Assembly (NCBI GenBank): GCA_011503125.2
Contig: WWBZ02000015.1
Coordinates: forward strand, 248,001 to 312,000
Origin: Botryosphaeria dothidea
Lineage: Eukaryota; Ascomycota; Dothideomycetes; Botryosphaeriales; Botryosphaeriaceae
Length of the DNA stretch: 64,000 nucleotides
Direction: 5' to 3'
Under the pieces are notes generated by a model that did not search any database, was not told the DNA's origin, and saw only the letters and a list, made by a program, of their open reading frames with translations. The translations under genes were made by a program, and so were the position numbers. Below are positions 1 through 12,168 of this stretch, one piece after another; the stretch's first letter is position 1; each line of letters begins with the position of its first letter.

Positions 1-1115
1 ACGACGACGACGACGACGCGGCTGGCTGGTGTTGCGGCGACGGGAGGCCTACTTCCCCGTCGCCCGTCAGCCCACCGACCATTCAACAGCCCCATCGCAA
101 AATGCTCCCTTACATTGACGCAGTCCACACCGCCGTCTCTCCTCTCTATGTTCGACGCACTGCCTTGGCCCGCGCCCCTGGCCACCACCCGCGAGCCGAA
201 ACGCAATGTCGCTGGCCGTCGGCCGTCTGGGAGACTCAGTCTTCGCCCCGCCCTTGCCCAGAGTAGCAACTGATGAGTCCGATTGGTACCGGTACATCCA
301 ACTCGCAGCCCGCAACCGCCCGCGTAACGGCGTCAACCCCTTTTCTGAGCCCTGAGGCGAAACAATAGCCTCTTCTAGTCCACCTGCTGCACGAGACAAC
401 TCACATGCTTAGAGAACGGGCCTGCTGCTTAAGATTTGTGCGAAACATTACAGCTATTACCCGCCTGTCCGCTGGTGCAATTAACCTGCATGCATCCTTT
501 CCGTTTTACGTCGCTACCAAGTCCGACTACCGAGTGCGGTCTCTGATTAAAAGCGGTAAAAGAAACAGTGCATACATTCCCTGTATGTGGTCTTCAGAAA
601 TAACGTGGGCCATACTTGCTCTTATGGAGCAGCACAAAGTTGTGCATAGGGCAGAGCGTATTCCAAGGGCTTGAAAAATAAAAATATATCACTTTCGAGA
701 CTTCGCGCATTTCCCTCTCTTTCCTTGCGCGCTTATTTCAGTTGCTACCTTCTACGCTTTGCGGATATCGACCCGCCTACTACTCATCTCCCGTAATGCA
801 CGGCAGGACGTCTTGGCCCCCTTCCATGCTCGACAAGACAAAAAGGTCCGACCAATCCGCCGAACGTCACCCCACGGAATGGCAAGGAGAAAACACTCGA
901 TCGTCCTGATCAAGACTCGGAGTTGGTGACGTTAAGGCCCTACATGCCGCCTTAGATACTTACCACAGTTGCAGTCTTGACGAGGATGACTTTCCAATAG
1001 AAGCGGTGACACGGCCTCAGGCGGGAGCTCTCGAGCCTCGCAGAGAGGACACGAGTGGCTAAGGAGGAAGAAAAGAGGCATCAGGAAGAAAAGCAGCAGT
1101 TATCAATAACAATAG
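1..1115. other. Gene-poor left end
   Basis: I see no convincing gene here. The window opens with a short (ACG)6 run. Several open frames of 90-110 codons exist but show no domain, signal peptide or splice structure. Confidence 0.5.
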
Positions 1116-1271
1116 TGTTGTATAAGTGGGTTGTTTGTATAGGGAGTGAAGTTCATCGTAGATTGGCATGAGGAGGAGGAGGGTAGGTGACCCGGTCCCT
1201 CTTATATAGTAGCTATATAACAAATTTTCGGTTTTGACCCTTGGTTCGATCAGACCCTGTTCCTCCCAACA
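1116..1271. repeat. Solo LTR, copy 1 (156 bp) with 5-bp target-site duplication
   Basis: The element starts TGTTG and ends CAACA, the inverted termini of an LTR. It is flanked on both sides by the same five bases, AATAG (1111-1115 and 1272-1276), which is a target-site duplication. It shares an internal block (GATTGGCATGA, a GAGG-rich stretch, a GACCCG/AACCCG-type core and CCTCTTATA) with the copies at 15523 and 33337. No internal retrotransposon genes flank it, so it is a solo LTR or a tiny non-autonomous LTR element. This copy is the most diverged of the three. Confidence 0.8.
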
Positions 1272-1308
1272 AATAGCTTTGCTGAAGAGAAAGCTATAAG
1301 ACGGGAAC

Positions 1309-2280
1309 ATGCTCATGACCAGGATCGAGAGGAGCAATAAGAAAAGAAGGGCACGTCTACAAACGAATATGGATCATGTGCGCCAAATAACTTCTCCAAT
1401 GCCTTCGACGCTTCCTGGCCAGGGAAAAGGGGGGCAGAGCGAGGACCAACACGGACGAGGTCGAGGATCATTTACGCCTTCCACCGACACCGACGGGATC
1501 CAACGTCATGAAGATTCAGGATCACCCACGCGTTCGGACCCCCTTTTGGGTAGCGAGCGCCTGACGAAAGGAGCAGAAGTATCACCCACGACCGGTCTCC
1601 GGCACCGAACGTACTATGCTGATGGAGAGCATTCCAACACATGCAACGCGGACAACAACCCTTCAGGCGGTCAAGTATCAAGACCCCTTCTGTCATCTTT
1701 GTCTCCAGCCCCTCGCGCGATCAACAGCGTGAAAAATGGTGAAGCGATCAACCCAAGATGGCATTTGGATGAAAACAACCTTCGTTGCGCTCTTGGGAGT
1801 TGGCTGGGTCATCCTGTCATCCAAACCTGCATCAACTACTTCGAACTAGCTCTTAAATGGGCGATAATTCAGGATATCAAGGACATTGTCGACACAGATC
1901 CGGAATCATGCGGTAATTACACGACACTTCTCTGCTTACTGGAAGGAAAGCCGAAGAATGTGTTCAAAGACCTGAACAATGCCCTACTCGAACCTTCGCG
2001 CCGTAGACCGGCCAGCTCAATGCACCCGTTCACATGGAATCTATACTCTTACGACGGCGTGAAGCATCCTGACAATATTGACGTGATTGACATGAACCAT
2101 CCAAGGTTTGGGGCCAATGCACCTGTTCGTGAGGGGAAACGCATTGGGTGGGACGGTCGCTTCAAGCATTTCTCCGGACGAAGTTGGCACAGATCAGCCC
2201 ATGTGCCTCCCACGAACTTGGAATTTCGAATCTCGGTCGGAAATATGGGGTTTGCCGTTGCTCGCTCCGCAAGTAGATGA
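1309..2280 (+). CDS. Hypothetical protein, 323 aa
   Basis: A long uninterrupted frame with no family I recognise. The first ~150 residues are low-complexity and polar (Ser, Pro, Gly, Asp, His rich). The second half has more balanced composition, with aromatic residues around 150-230, and could fold. No signal peptide or membrane segment is visible. The first ATG is at 1309; the ATG at 1369 is an alternative. The ORF begins 37 bases after a solo LTR, so its promoter may be LTR-derived (inference). It could be lineage-specific or spurious. Confidence 0.4.
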   Translation: MLMTRIERSNKKRRARLQTNMDHVRQITSPMPSTLPGQGKGGQSEDQHGRGRGSFTPSTDTDGIQRHEDSGSPTRSDPLLGSERLTKGAEVSPTTGLRHRTYYADGEHSNTCNADNNPSGGQVSRPLLSSLSPAPRAINSVKNGEAINPRWHLDENNLRCALGSWLGHPVIQTCINYFELALKWAIIQDIKDIVDTDPESCGNYTTLLCLLEGKPKNVFKDLNNALLEPSRRRPASSMHPFTWNLYSYDGVKHPDNIDVIDMNHPRFGANAPVREGKRIGWDGRFKHFSGRSWHRSAHVPPTNLEFRISVGNMGFAVARSASR

Positions 2281-5200
2281 TACATCTCGAGTGGTTTCCA
2301 TCTATTCTGTTTTTTTTTTTTTGCCTCGTCTGTCCGCCTGGTCGGGCTTTCTGAAATTACTCGTACGAAATGGAGCCCGGTATTTTATTTGTCCATGTGA
2401 CTAGTACATGCACAGAAACTACGAAATGGAGGCCATCATGCTTATAGATAAGCCACTCACGGCACACTCATGCGAGCCTATCAGCACCATTATTCGCTTT
2501 ATTGAGTCTTGCGTTCCAAAGAATATGGTGTTGCAAAGACGAACAAAGCCTTCTGGGATGTCGTAGGCAGGTGGAGAGGCGCCTTGCATACATACGTCGG
2601 CCAGAGGTTGGGGGGGATCACGGGTCATTTGGGCCGCGCCGCGTCGTGCATCGCCGCGGTAATGTTGGGAAGCTTCTGCTCCGCACTATGCATGTCGACA
2701 TCGGTGCGAAGGCCATCTGGATTTGCGGAAGGCCGCTGGCTAGGTCAGAGCCGTGGTGAAAGAAGTTCAACTGATCGAGGAAAAGATGCGGCGATGCCTC
2801 TCACCAGGCCAGGTACTGCTCCAGCAAGAGAAACCGTGATGAGCGCGGGCTATCCGAGCAGGGACTGCTCCGAGCCTCGAGGCTGAGGAAAAGGCCTGCT
2901 ATCGGTCATGCGGCAAGGTCGATTTCCTGTCTGTGCCCCAGGGGGGTGGTTGCTGCTGGCCTGACTCGGCGCATGTGGCAGACGATCGAGACCTACATGC
3001 TTGCAATTCCAGAATATCGAGGCCCGCCCTGAGCTGCGCTGTTGTTTTTCCATCTGCGCTTGACGCTTTCGCTCTCCAGATCATCATCCGCGTTTCTGAG
3101 AGCAATCCAGAATTTCTGCTGAACATCTGCACATTCCGGATGATTTTTTAACTCACAATTGAACATCTAACATCCCGGACGTCTATTTATGCGAAGAAGG
3201 ACCTCTTCTCCAAACCCAGCGGCCGCAAAGAAAAAGCTTCGGATCTTCGCTTTGTCAGACCGTACCACGCATTTACATCACCTCTAAGATACGATTTTCC
3301 CTCCCATCCCGTACGAGACAAGGATTGCATGGAATGATTGGTCTACATTCTAATGATCAAGCCGAGTCTTGTTGCGAAGCCATTCCTTGGCCGATGGGAG
3401 AGGTGATAGCTGTGGGATTTTTTGGCTCATGCCAAGCATCAAAACGCTGCGGCGCAGAAAGAGAGAAAAAAAAAAAGCAAGCAAAGTCAGGTGGTGAGGC
3501 GATTCCGTCGTTTGAAGTTTCCAGGCACCTCGGTGGGCGTCGCACTCTATTCGATGGCGCAGTACACACATGCATGCATGCTGCATCTGTGGCCGCATGC
3601 GATCATTCACGACCCGATCGGGGTGCTCCCTGTAATTATTGCATGCAGCGGGCAGCTCTGCTCTTGCACATATCTGAGACACGGCAGGGTCACCCTGCAT
3701 AAACAACAGCTGCGCATCAAGCGGCTGGGCCAAATGGCAGTCGCCTTGGGGGTTCCCACGGCGGCAGTCGGGACTTGTTAGTTGACGGGGCGAGGCACGT
3801 GTGCGCCTCCCATCCGCCATTGACACTGCCAGTGTTGGGAGAGCTGCTAAACAGAGTCAGTGAAGGGGTGCGCGGCTCCGCTCTCCCTTCTTGGACTTTC
3901 TGCACTCGAATGGTGTTTCCCCCCCCCCCCCCCCGTTGATGGTAAGCGACACTGCGTGGGGGAGAGGCGGAGTGTGATAGCGTATCAGTTGCATGCATAC
4001 AGGTATACACCCCTACGTTTCCCGGCTGCAAATATGTCACTAGTACCCGCTCGTGTCGTACATACCCACAACTGTGGTCTTCTCTGCACCGACAGGGCCG
4101 CAGGCAGATACGCCAATCGTTAGAAACTATAATTGAGTTTTTATCTGCTCGATTTCAGCAACTTCTAACGTCGGAAACATTAGCCTTACGCAAGTGGGAT
4201 GTAGAAATCTTTAAAAAAAAAAAAACATTACGACTCCTCCTTCCAGCGATCTGGCCCTCGACCCATACAATGCTCTCTGCCTTGGCGTAGCATTGTCTTC
4301 CACTCTGAGGACGAACTTGACACTTGTGAAGAGAAGCTGTCTCCATCATCAATCGAAGAACCGAAAGGCTGAAGGCTGGGGTAAATGGAGCTCAGATTAT
4401 ATCTCAATTTCATCCCTGATACTCTACATAGATGATCATCAATACACGGTGTCGTTTTACTCATCAGCAGTCATTCCCGCCACCTCTCTTTTGTCAGTCC
4501 AAGTTCCACAACGACGTCGAGGAGGCCATGCCACTCTCAGGGATCTATCTGCCACCCGGCCTTTGATCCTGGTCGGACTGTCCCACCAAAACACTCCGAC
4601 AGGTCGTACCACCACGCACATTTCTACGGCAATCTTCCCGAGGGCTGCGACAACACGAGGATCAATCAGAACTGCATGCGATGCATATCATTACATGACG
4701 GGCCGAAGCCCCGGTCGAGGACTGCATCGGTCAGAAATAAAGGGGATTAATACACATCATTGGCGCTTGTCTGAAGGTGCCGAATATTTCTGGCGAGTAC
4801 CGGCATCTGCATCAGAAGAATAGCTCACCCGCAACCATACTCACAGACAATAAGGAAATTCTCGCATCAGAACCCTGGCACCATAGGCGTGATATCTTTC
4901 GCATGGCCCATGTCACACGGCTGCCTGCGACCCTCTACGCAGTTGCCCTCAGACATTCTATCGTACGGGTCCAACTTCGAACGTCGCGTTCGGCTAGGCC
5001 TCCTGCACCTACCTTTCCCTAAAGCTGTGCGATGTGTAGACCAGCCTTGTGCCTGGCAGTCAACATCAAGTTTGCGCTAGGGACTCAACAAACAACAAGA
5101 GCGTACAACAGCACCGTCCCGATTCTGTCCAGCTGAGAGGAAGAGACGGGAGGTCCACAGGCGTTTTCCCTAGCCTTCCGGGCTCGCTCGATGGGGGAGA

Positions 5201-6311
5201 CCACAATCCTTGCCCAGGCGATGATCTCCCGCGACGCAGCTACAAAGGCACGTCGCTTTTCTCCACCAGCAGTGCGTTGCCGGGGTCGGCGGCAGGCAGA
5301 GCGCGTCGAGATGCGACGGCTCGCAAGAGGCCTCGTCCCCTGCACCGGCGCGCTTTCTCCCGAGTCGATGCATGGACAAGCCTCCCCACCCTGCGTCAGG
5401 CAACTTCGATGCCCGCGCCGACCCATGGGAGCACAGCAGTAGCGCCGGAACCAGGCCGTAGAGGAGAAGGAATGGCACTAGCTCGCTTCTGCTCGATGCG
5501 GCTAGCATCAATCGAGATCGGGCCTGGCTGCGCATTCCGGGTAGAAGCCACAAGTGGAGGATGGTGAGGAACAAAAACTACGTGGGTCCAGCGCGACGCG
5601 ACGCAACCACGGTGCGACTCTCCCTACCCTGAATCTACCATCAGGACACCATATCAGTTTCCCTTCCGATTCTTCACAAAAGCTACTCTGTGCTATCTGT
5701 CTACGGCTCGGCTGGACTCGCACTTCGGTAGCGGACGAAGAGCTTGCGTGAGGAGATCGAGCCAGGAGGCAGCGGCACGGCTCGACTACGGCTGGCCTTT
5801 GCAGCGGCTTGCGCTGAACGCCTGGAGCTGGAGGACTGCGGCGGGCGTCGCGGCCACTCGTACTGAACCTCCGAGCCAAATTCCGTGCAGAATTCAAGCA
5901 ACAAAACACATTTTCAACTGCAATAGAGTCCTTTTTTGTCTCCTTGTTCTTCTTGATCCTCTTCTTCTTGATCTTCTTCTTGATCCTCCTCTTCTTGATC
6001 TTCTTCTTCTTCTTCTTCTTCTTCTCGTTGCCAATGTCCTTGTTCACGCCCTCGGTAATTGGCGTGTGATAATTCTGACATTGAAGGACGTCACCTGTGA
6101 ATACGACTCGAATGGGTTGTAGTTTTTTTAAGTCAGGAAAAGAGCTAAATTCCAGGACGACAACATGCCTATGGCTACAATTCCGTAGGCCACTTAAGTC
6201 TTCTTAGTCCTTCCAGGAGCTCTTCTGCTCATCGAATATATAGATAAAGTGATTCTCTCGGTAGTATTCTTTTTGTGCTTTTTCTAAGAGAGAAAGAAGT
6301 CGCCTTTGGTC
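2281..6311. other. Intergenic, no supported gene
   Basis: Many short overlapping frames occur, none with a recognisable domain. A homopolymer of 16 C lies at 3919-3934, A runs at about 3467-3476 and 4214-4225, and an ATGC-rich stretch near 3570-3600. The 4550-5030 stretch has a few longer frames that I could not assign. Confidence 0.5.
5941..6025. repeat. Polypyrimidine tract (TTCTTCTTGATCC-type repeats)
   Basis: About 85 bases are almost pure pyrimidine on the + strand, built from repeated TTCTTCTTGATC units and ending in (TTC)n. On the minus strand it reads as a lysine/arginine/isoleucine run inside a spurious 179-codon frame. Confidence 0.75.
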
Positions 6312-6890
6312 TTATCCCTGCGAGTTTGAAAAATTGTAGAGATCCATAATGTCCTCATGAGACATCTTGATGGCGGTCTCAACGACCTTTTCCAAAACTG
6401 GCTTCGCCATTCTTGATAGTCTTGAAAGCGCAGAGCATCCCCCGGATGCTCTCATCCTGGATGTTCTCGATGAAGCGGTCCACCACCGTATCTTGGATGA
6501 CGGAGCAGTACTCCCGACATTTCTCGCCGGGGTCTTGGCCTGGGCTCAATGCCTGGTGAATGTCCAGCGCCTGTCTGGCATAGTCAACCATCGTGCGCCG
6601 ACCCTGCCTGAGGTTGGGAAGAGAAGATATGGCCATCGGACCTGGTCCCTGGCTGGCGTCTCTGGAAAACGTGATTGAAGGGCGGCACATATTGAATCCA
6701 GGCTGCTGCAATCGTGGAGGGAAAGATGCACGTAGTAGTAGTTTCTTGCGGCGCCCACCAGGGCCACCTGGAGCTTCATCCGAGCCAATCTCATCTTCCC
6801 AGTCTGGCTCAACATCTCGCATACCACACAACGCTTGAGCTGCAGCAATACGGACACTGCTGCTTCAGTCTTGCCACGTCCCTGTTGCAA
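6312..6890 (-). pseudogene. Gag-like protein remnant, frameshifted
   Basis: Three minus-strand segments in different frames read as one protein. The first, about 6810-6620, contains ARNYYYVHLS and SLDSICAALQSRF. The second, about 6620-6400, contains MVDYARQALDIHQALSPG and VVDRFIENIQDESIRGML. The third, about 6400-6312, contains KPVLEKVVETAIKMSHEDIM before a TAA. The pattern (tryptic-length helix, short-range SL..L...F, then FI..I.D..R) resembles the gag domain of fungal Ty3-type elements. At least two frame changes separate the pieces, so I call it a decayed gag-derived gene. No reverse transcriptase lies beside it. It could instead be a spliced gene of an unknown family. Confidence 0.4.
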
Positions 6891-6950
6891 ATCCCGTCAA
6901 AGGGGTTTGGCGTCAAAGGCATAATGTTCGCTGGGAGAACGCGGGATCCC

Positions 6951-8206
6951 CTGCTTGAATCAGACGTTGGCCGTACTGGAGGCCGACTCAAGCTCCTGCC
7001 TTCGAGCTGTGGTAAGGATTTCCCGTTCAAGATTTGGATGTGCCGAACGCTTGTTAAGGCTATCGCTCTCTAGATAGAGGACATTGTCTCCCACGGTGAC
7101 CGGCGGGGGGAGTCTCCAAGCTGTTGAACCGAGATCCGGTGCGCTGTACGGGGGCTTGTCCAGTCCAGAGAATGGCGCAGTGGTAATCCTCTCAAATTTC
7201 CACTGCAGAGGCTGAAGATTTATGTCAGTGCTTCAGTTCGCAAACATTATTTTCCCGAGAGCATTATACCCACAATGTTCGGATAGGCTGTGTCGTCAAG
7301 CGGTCTGGTTTTGACAGCAAGGTTGTGCGACAACGAGCCGGAGGAAAAGCCTTGCTCTAGGTAGATAGCAAGGTAGCTCAACCAGGAGTCATTCAGCGGG
7401 TCAAAACCACATGATGACTCAACTTGCTGCTAATTTCGACTATAACGGCATCGCGGTTATGCCCCTTCCAAGGGAAAGGCTGATTAATATTAACTTCACC
7501 ACTCCACCGCCAACGTCCGTTAGGACCGGCCGTGACAATGCCTCCGGAGCGCCGAGCAAGGACCGGACAAAGGTGTTCATGGGATAGGGCACTCTTGGGC
7601 GATGACTATATTGAACGTACATGATAAAGAAGTCGTTTTTCTGGTTGCTTTTCTGGGTGGGCGTCATTGGAATGGACCAGACCGAGAGCCAAGTGGATCA
7701 GAGTATGACTGTTGGAATACAAAAAGTACTAGGGAACTTGCAAGAGAGAGAAAAGGCATGGATAGTGGGTGAGAAAAAGCTGTTTACGGAGGATGTGGAA
7801 GGGGTCTTCACAGCGCGTACACGTCCTCGGCACCGCGAGGCACGACAACATGGCCGGGTCGTTGAAAATATAAGCACCGATGGGTGTTGTAAGAGAGGAC
7901 GATAACGAAGACCAGCGGTATAGGAGGTTTCGATGGTGTAGACAGCATACTAGAGTAAGAGTATGTTGATGTGAAAATGAGAGCCAGTATAAAAATTCGA
8001 TAACAACATTAGGAGTACAAATACAAACTAGAAATTTGGATGCGAAAATCGAGTAAAAATCCAGGCTAGAAATTTGTACTAGAAATGGGAATAGAAAATC
8101 GCGTCGTACGGTAAAATTTCTAGCTCACTCTTCTGTCTTTCTAAAGCTGTTGCTGCACTAGCTTAGCGACTGCACCATTAAGTAACCCGTCACCCGGCTT
8201 CCGGAA
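6951..8206. other. Intergenic, no supported gene
   Basis: No frame with a recognisable product. AT content rises near 7950-8130, where short related motifs (AGAAATTTGGATGCGAAAATCGAG, first 20 bases AGAAATTTGGATGCGAAAAT) recur loosely. Confidence 0.45.
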
Positions 8207-8710
8207 TTGGCGACATGCGCGACGACTAATCTTGACGCTGAAGCGCCTCCACTCATCCGTAAGCAGCACGAACTTTCTCTGGTAATTCGCAACGACTCCG
8301 AGGCAGTTGATGAGATCCGCTGCATGAATACCATTCTTGCCAGACAGACATCACGCACAGACCTATCCGTCGAAGCGTGTCGAGACCAGGTCGAGCAGGC
8401 TCGGGTCGGTGTGGAGCGAGATCACCACCTACGCGCCGGACTCCAAGAAGCTTACGCAGCAACCGAGGATGATTCCTATGATTCCGCCAGGGACGTGTTG
8501 CTAGGGCCGTTAGAGAAGCATAAGCAAGAGTCGAGGCGCGCTCAACACTGCTTGGATGAACTGACTCACAAACATGAAGCGCTGCTGACCATGACGCATG
8601 CGGCCTCACGCATGTACTCGCACTTCACCTCACGCTTGAAACATCTCAAATCGGACTTGCAACGGGTAGACACAGAGCTCTCGACGTACAGGCATTATAT
8701 TGAGGGTTGA
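8207..8710 (+). CDS. Coiled-coil hypothetical protein (start unresolved)
   Basis: An open frame of about 167 codons ends at a TGA. The composition is rich in Glu, Gln, Arg, Leu and His with heptad-like spacing from about residue 40 to the end (for example RDQVEQARVGVERDHHL and LKHLKSDLQRVDTELSTY), suggesting a long coiled coil. There is no ATG at the beginning of the frame; the first in-frame ATG is near 8320, so the real gene may start there or at an upstream exon joined near 8190. I recognise no family. Confidence 0.4.
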   Translation: MATCATTNLDAEAPPLIRKQHELSLVIRNDSEAVDEIRCMNTILARQTSRTDLSVEACRDQVEQARVGVERDHHLRAGLQEAYAATEDDSYDSARDVLLGPLEKHKQESRRAQHCLDELTHKHEALLTMTHAASRMYSHFTSRLKHLKSDLQRVDTELSTYRHYIEG

Positions 8711-11700
8711 ACACTGAGCATGACGAATGCGGCCTTGTGGTCGTGCTCGAATTGCACATGGTGCTCAAAGGTTCGGTAATCGGGCTGCAAATGTGTGGAA
8801 ATGGAGCTTTCGGGATGTGTACTGGTTCCAAGGGTTGAACGCGCTTTAGTTACATGAGTTTGTGGCAACAATTCAGAGTTGTTACTCAAAAGTCACATGC
8901 TGAAAGAATAGTAGACCATGTTGTACCTTTTGTGTAGTGTCAATCTAATATGTCTACCTTCGAGAATTTCGAACCCAGGGCCATTCTTGCCTTGGATGCC
9001 GACGCTTTGTCAACCAGGACGTATCGCGGCTGAAGAACCAAACCACTTTCTCCTCGCCAGTGACCGTGGCGAAGGCATATCGCACGGGATGAGGCGTAGA
9101 CAAATTGCTGGCGGCCAAGCAACTCTCATGCATCCTTGCGAGGCACCCGCCGGATCAGCGCGCCCACCTGAAGGACCTCTTAAGCCGCTTCCATCCTGAC
9201 GACACCGAGAGCATCATCGAATGCCTGCCTGCTGCTCTGGGAGCGCGCCGGTGGAACGAAGACCGGAGCCTCGGCCGCATCCGCCGTCGTCCTCGTCCAG
9301 TTGGCTACATGGCATCAATGCGACATGTTTCAAGCGTCGTGCGAGGTGGCTTGCTGCTCGCGAGCTGGAGAGAAGAGTAGCGGGCGGCTTCGACTTGGAG
9401 GCTTCAGTTGACAATTTGCCAAGACTCGGGTCATGGCGACGACCGACGGTGATGGGCAGGAAAACGATGCGGGTTCGTGTCCTGCGTCCAAGCGTGGTCC
9501 CACCATTTCCCGCATGTGCAGCCCCGCTCCCACTTCACCAACCGCCTCCACAACTCAATATTCTAAACCGTATCCACATGCTCGGGAGGACCAAGTGTAG
9601 ACATTCACCTAGACATCTCCTCCAGCTGCCAATATCTTAGGGAGGTGCCCGCACGGCTCCCGGCGCGTAGGTCTCTCGGACTCTCGTCGAGGACGGCTTG
9701 TACGGGCCATTCTTTGCTGGCGCTTTCAGTCCGTAGCGAGAGTGGCCCTGGCGGCGGAAGCTCTGGTTTGCTTTCGTACTGTCGCACTGCTCCACGCTAA
9801 AGTGTTTGATGCCTGGCACTTCGAAGCAACTGGCTGGTGGTATTGCTGTTGAGGTCCGGCCAAAGCTTAAGACGCGGTTGGGAAAGAATGAAGCAAGATT
9901 CAGTGCTGCGGCCGTCTTCTAGACGTGCAGGCCCCTGCTTATGGATACACGAAGCATTACCTGCTCTCGGTCTCGATCCGCGACCGCCTGTCCTTTTACC
10001 TGAGCTGCCTCATAAGCCCCTGGTGAACCGCTACCTACCTGACCAGACATCCAATTGAGAGACCCCAATGTAGGGACGGAGCTGAATGTCGGCTACCATC
10101 GAGGTGTGGAGAAAAGCGATGTGGAAAGGCAAGAGCGCTACAATGGTGACACATGGGTCAAGAGGCGCCGTTTGCGGTGTTGTTGAAACGTCAGTTATTA
10201 CGATGTCGTTCCGAGCCTGGCGAGGGATTTGAGAATGATGGTCCTGTTGGCGATTTGGAAACTGGTTAGTGACGAGCCGAGGGGCGAGGCGAATTGCAGC
10301 ACAAATACATAGTGGCAAGGGGTCTGATCCCGGAGCAATTTGATCTTCAGTGGCATGTCCAGGGCGTAGTTCAGAAAGTAAAAGTAAACCTGAGCAAAAC
10401 AAGCACCGCTGATTAGCTGTCTAGTGATGTGATTACTACATACTATCCCCCCTCACCTTGTATTTGCAACATCGAAAACTTACCTCACTCACGCCCACCC
10501 CCTCCCGCGCAGGCGTGTAGTAGAAAGCCCACGCAAACAGATTTTAAAAACATGTACGCATCGCCCCGCATGCCCGCCATAGTCATACCCGTCCTGCCGA
10601 CCCGCATGCCCCTTCGGCGGTTCCCTTCGCGCTGGGGTCGGAGAAGATACGAACCGGAGAAACGAGACCCTGCACGTAGTGTGGCTCAGAAAACCCACCC
10701 GCCCAGGCTTTTCAAGAAGCAGCCTTGACTTCGAGCAGACGAGGCCGTCGCGAAAGAGCAAGTACGCCGTGCGCCCTCACTTGCGAGCAGACCAAGCCGT
10801 CGATAGGGAACCGTCGAGGCAGTTCGCGCGTAGCAAACCAGGCCGTCGATGGAAATCCACGAGGCAGTGCGCAGCAGCGGCGATTGGGCGATGGCGACCA
10901 GCACCTCGAGAGGCAGTTTGCGACGGGAGAGATGGTGAATAGGGCTGGCGATAAGTGGGCGCGATTGCGTGAATGCGCGTAAGGATCGATGCGGTTGAGG
11001 ACGGAGTGACGGAGATGGGTTGATGGAGGTGGCGATGGAGGTGGTGTTGTTGAGTAGGTTGAAGGTTGGAGGCTCGAGAATCCGAGTGGCTGGCGTCGCT
11101 GCGATAAGATAGCGCTGCTCGGGCCGATACTTTCCCGGACCTGCAAAGCGCGGAAACAACACGTTGCACGCGCACACGCGTCAAGCCCGTCCACCCCAGC
11201 TCGACGCCCGCGCCAGCGCCACTGTCCGGCTCGGCCTGCTTCCCCGCCCTTCTCCCCGCCCTCGCCAATTTGCACTGGCAGAGCAGCTCGTCCAATCGCC
11301 ACCTTTCAACCGCCCTGGCCCTTCTGCAACGCCACACTGCACCAGAAGAAGCGCAAGGCGATTCGTCATGAATGAGGCTCGAAGTCAGCGTGCGCCAACT
11401 TTCTCGAGCACAGAAGTCTTCTCCGGGAGTTGACAGCCGTTTGGCGAGGTTGTGGTGGTAGCGAAGGGAGCTTTGCGATCGCGCACACGGCGTGTGACTC
11501 TGGCTTCAGGTCGGGCGACGCAAGGCTTCAAACGCAGGTGCCGTTGTGTGGCGGCGGAGGGGAGACCTCGCGCGGGAAGGCTGCTACAGAGGTCGGACGA
11601 GAATGCGCCTTCTTGGTTTCGTAAGCTTGCACTGCAGCATTGGAGCTGGTATGGCCTTCAAGAACGCCGCCCCGGGAGTAGACGCAAGGCGCCACGTCCG

Positions 11701-12168
11701 GAGATCTAGCGAGAAGTGGTGGCTTGCTAATTGTCGTTGACGGTAATGCGTGTCGGAGAATGGATAATGCTCTTATTTGCCGGCTTAGTCACGAAGGGGA
11801 TCAGCTGTGGGTTTCTCATGCTTCTTGGCACATCGTAGTAGCTGAAGTGTCTGTCTGGCGATGGTCTTCGATTGAGGTTATTTTTGAAGTCTTGCTTTAA
11901 GAAATGTAAACAGGTCTACGAGATCATAAATTCCTTTGTCCGAAGTTGACAGCGCAGATTCCCGGTGCATCTTCGCTAGACCCTCTCCGTGCATAGTGCA
12001 AATTCCATATTCAAGAGTCTGTTTTCAATTCCAGTCCAATGTCTTCCGAATACTTTGGCGGAAGCCGTATAAGAGAAGGCGCATCTCCTTGAATAATGAA
12101 GCCACGGCCTCCACTCTTTGCCGATCATTAATACACTCACTAATACTCATTTGTTATCCAGTCTGTAG
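8711..12168. other. Intergenic, no supported gene
   Basis: About 3.4 kb with many overlapping frames but no domain I can name. The GC-rich part (10.6-11.7 kb) gives long frames on both strands, typical of compositional artefacts. Confidence 0.5.
10732..10875. repeat. Imperfect local repeat (~45-55 bp units)
   Basis: The phrase GAGCAGAC(G/C)A(G/A)GCCGTCG occurs at about 10733 and 10786, and a diverged form (AGCAAACCAGGCCGTCG) follows near 10831. The second and third are each followed by a CGAGGCAGT-containing tail. This is a short degenerate tandem duplication without a clear coding role. Confidence 0.5.

Noticed and set aside
5508..6047. 179-codon minus-strand ORF starting with a Lys/Arg run
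   Set aside because: The lysine run is only the polypyrimidine tract read backwards; the rest has no domain, and overlapping frames are equally open.
10686..11337. Several overlapping 160-196 codon ORFs on the minus strand
   Set aside because: GC-rich DNA opens three frames at once; none has a motif, signal peptide or splice pattern.
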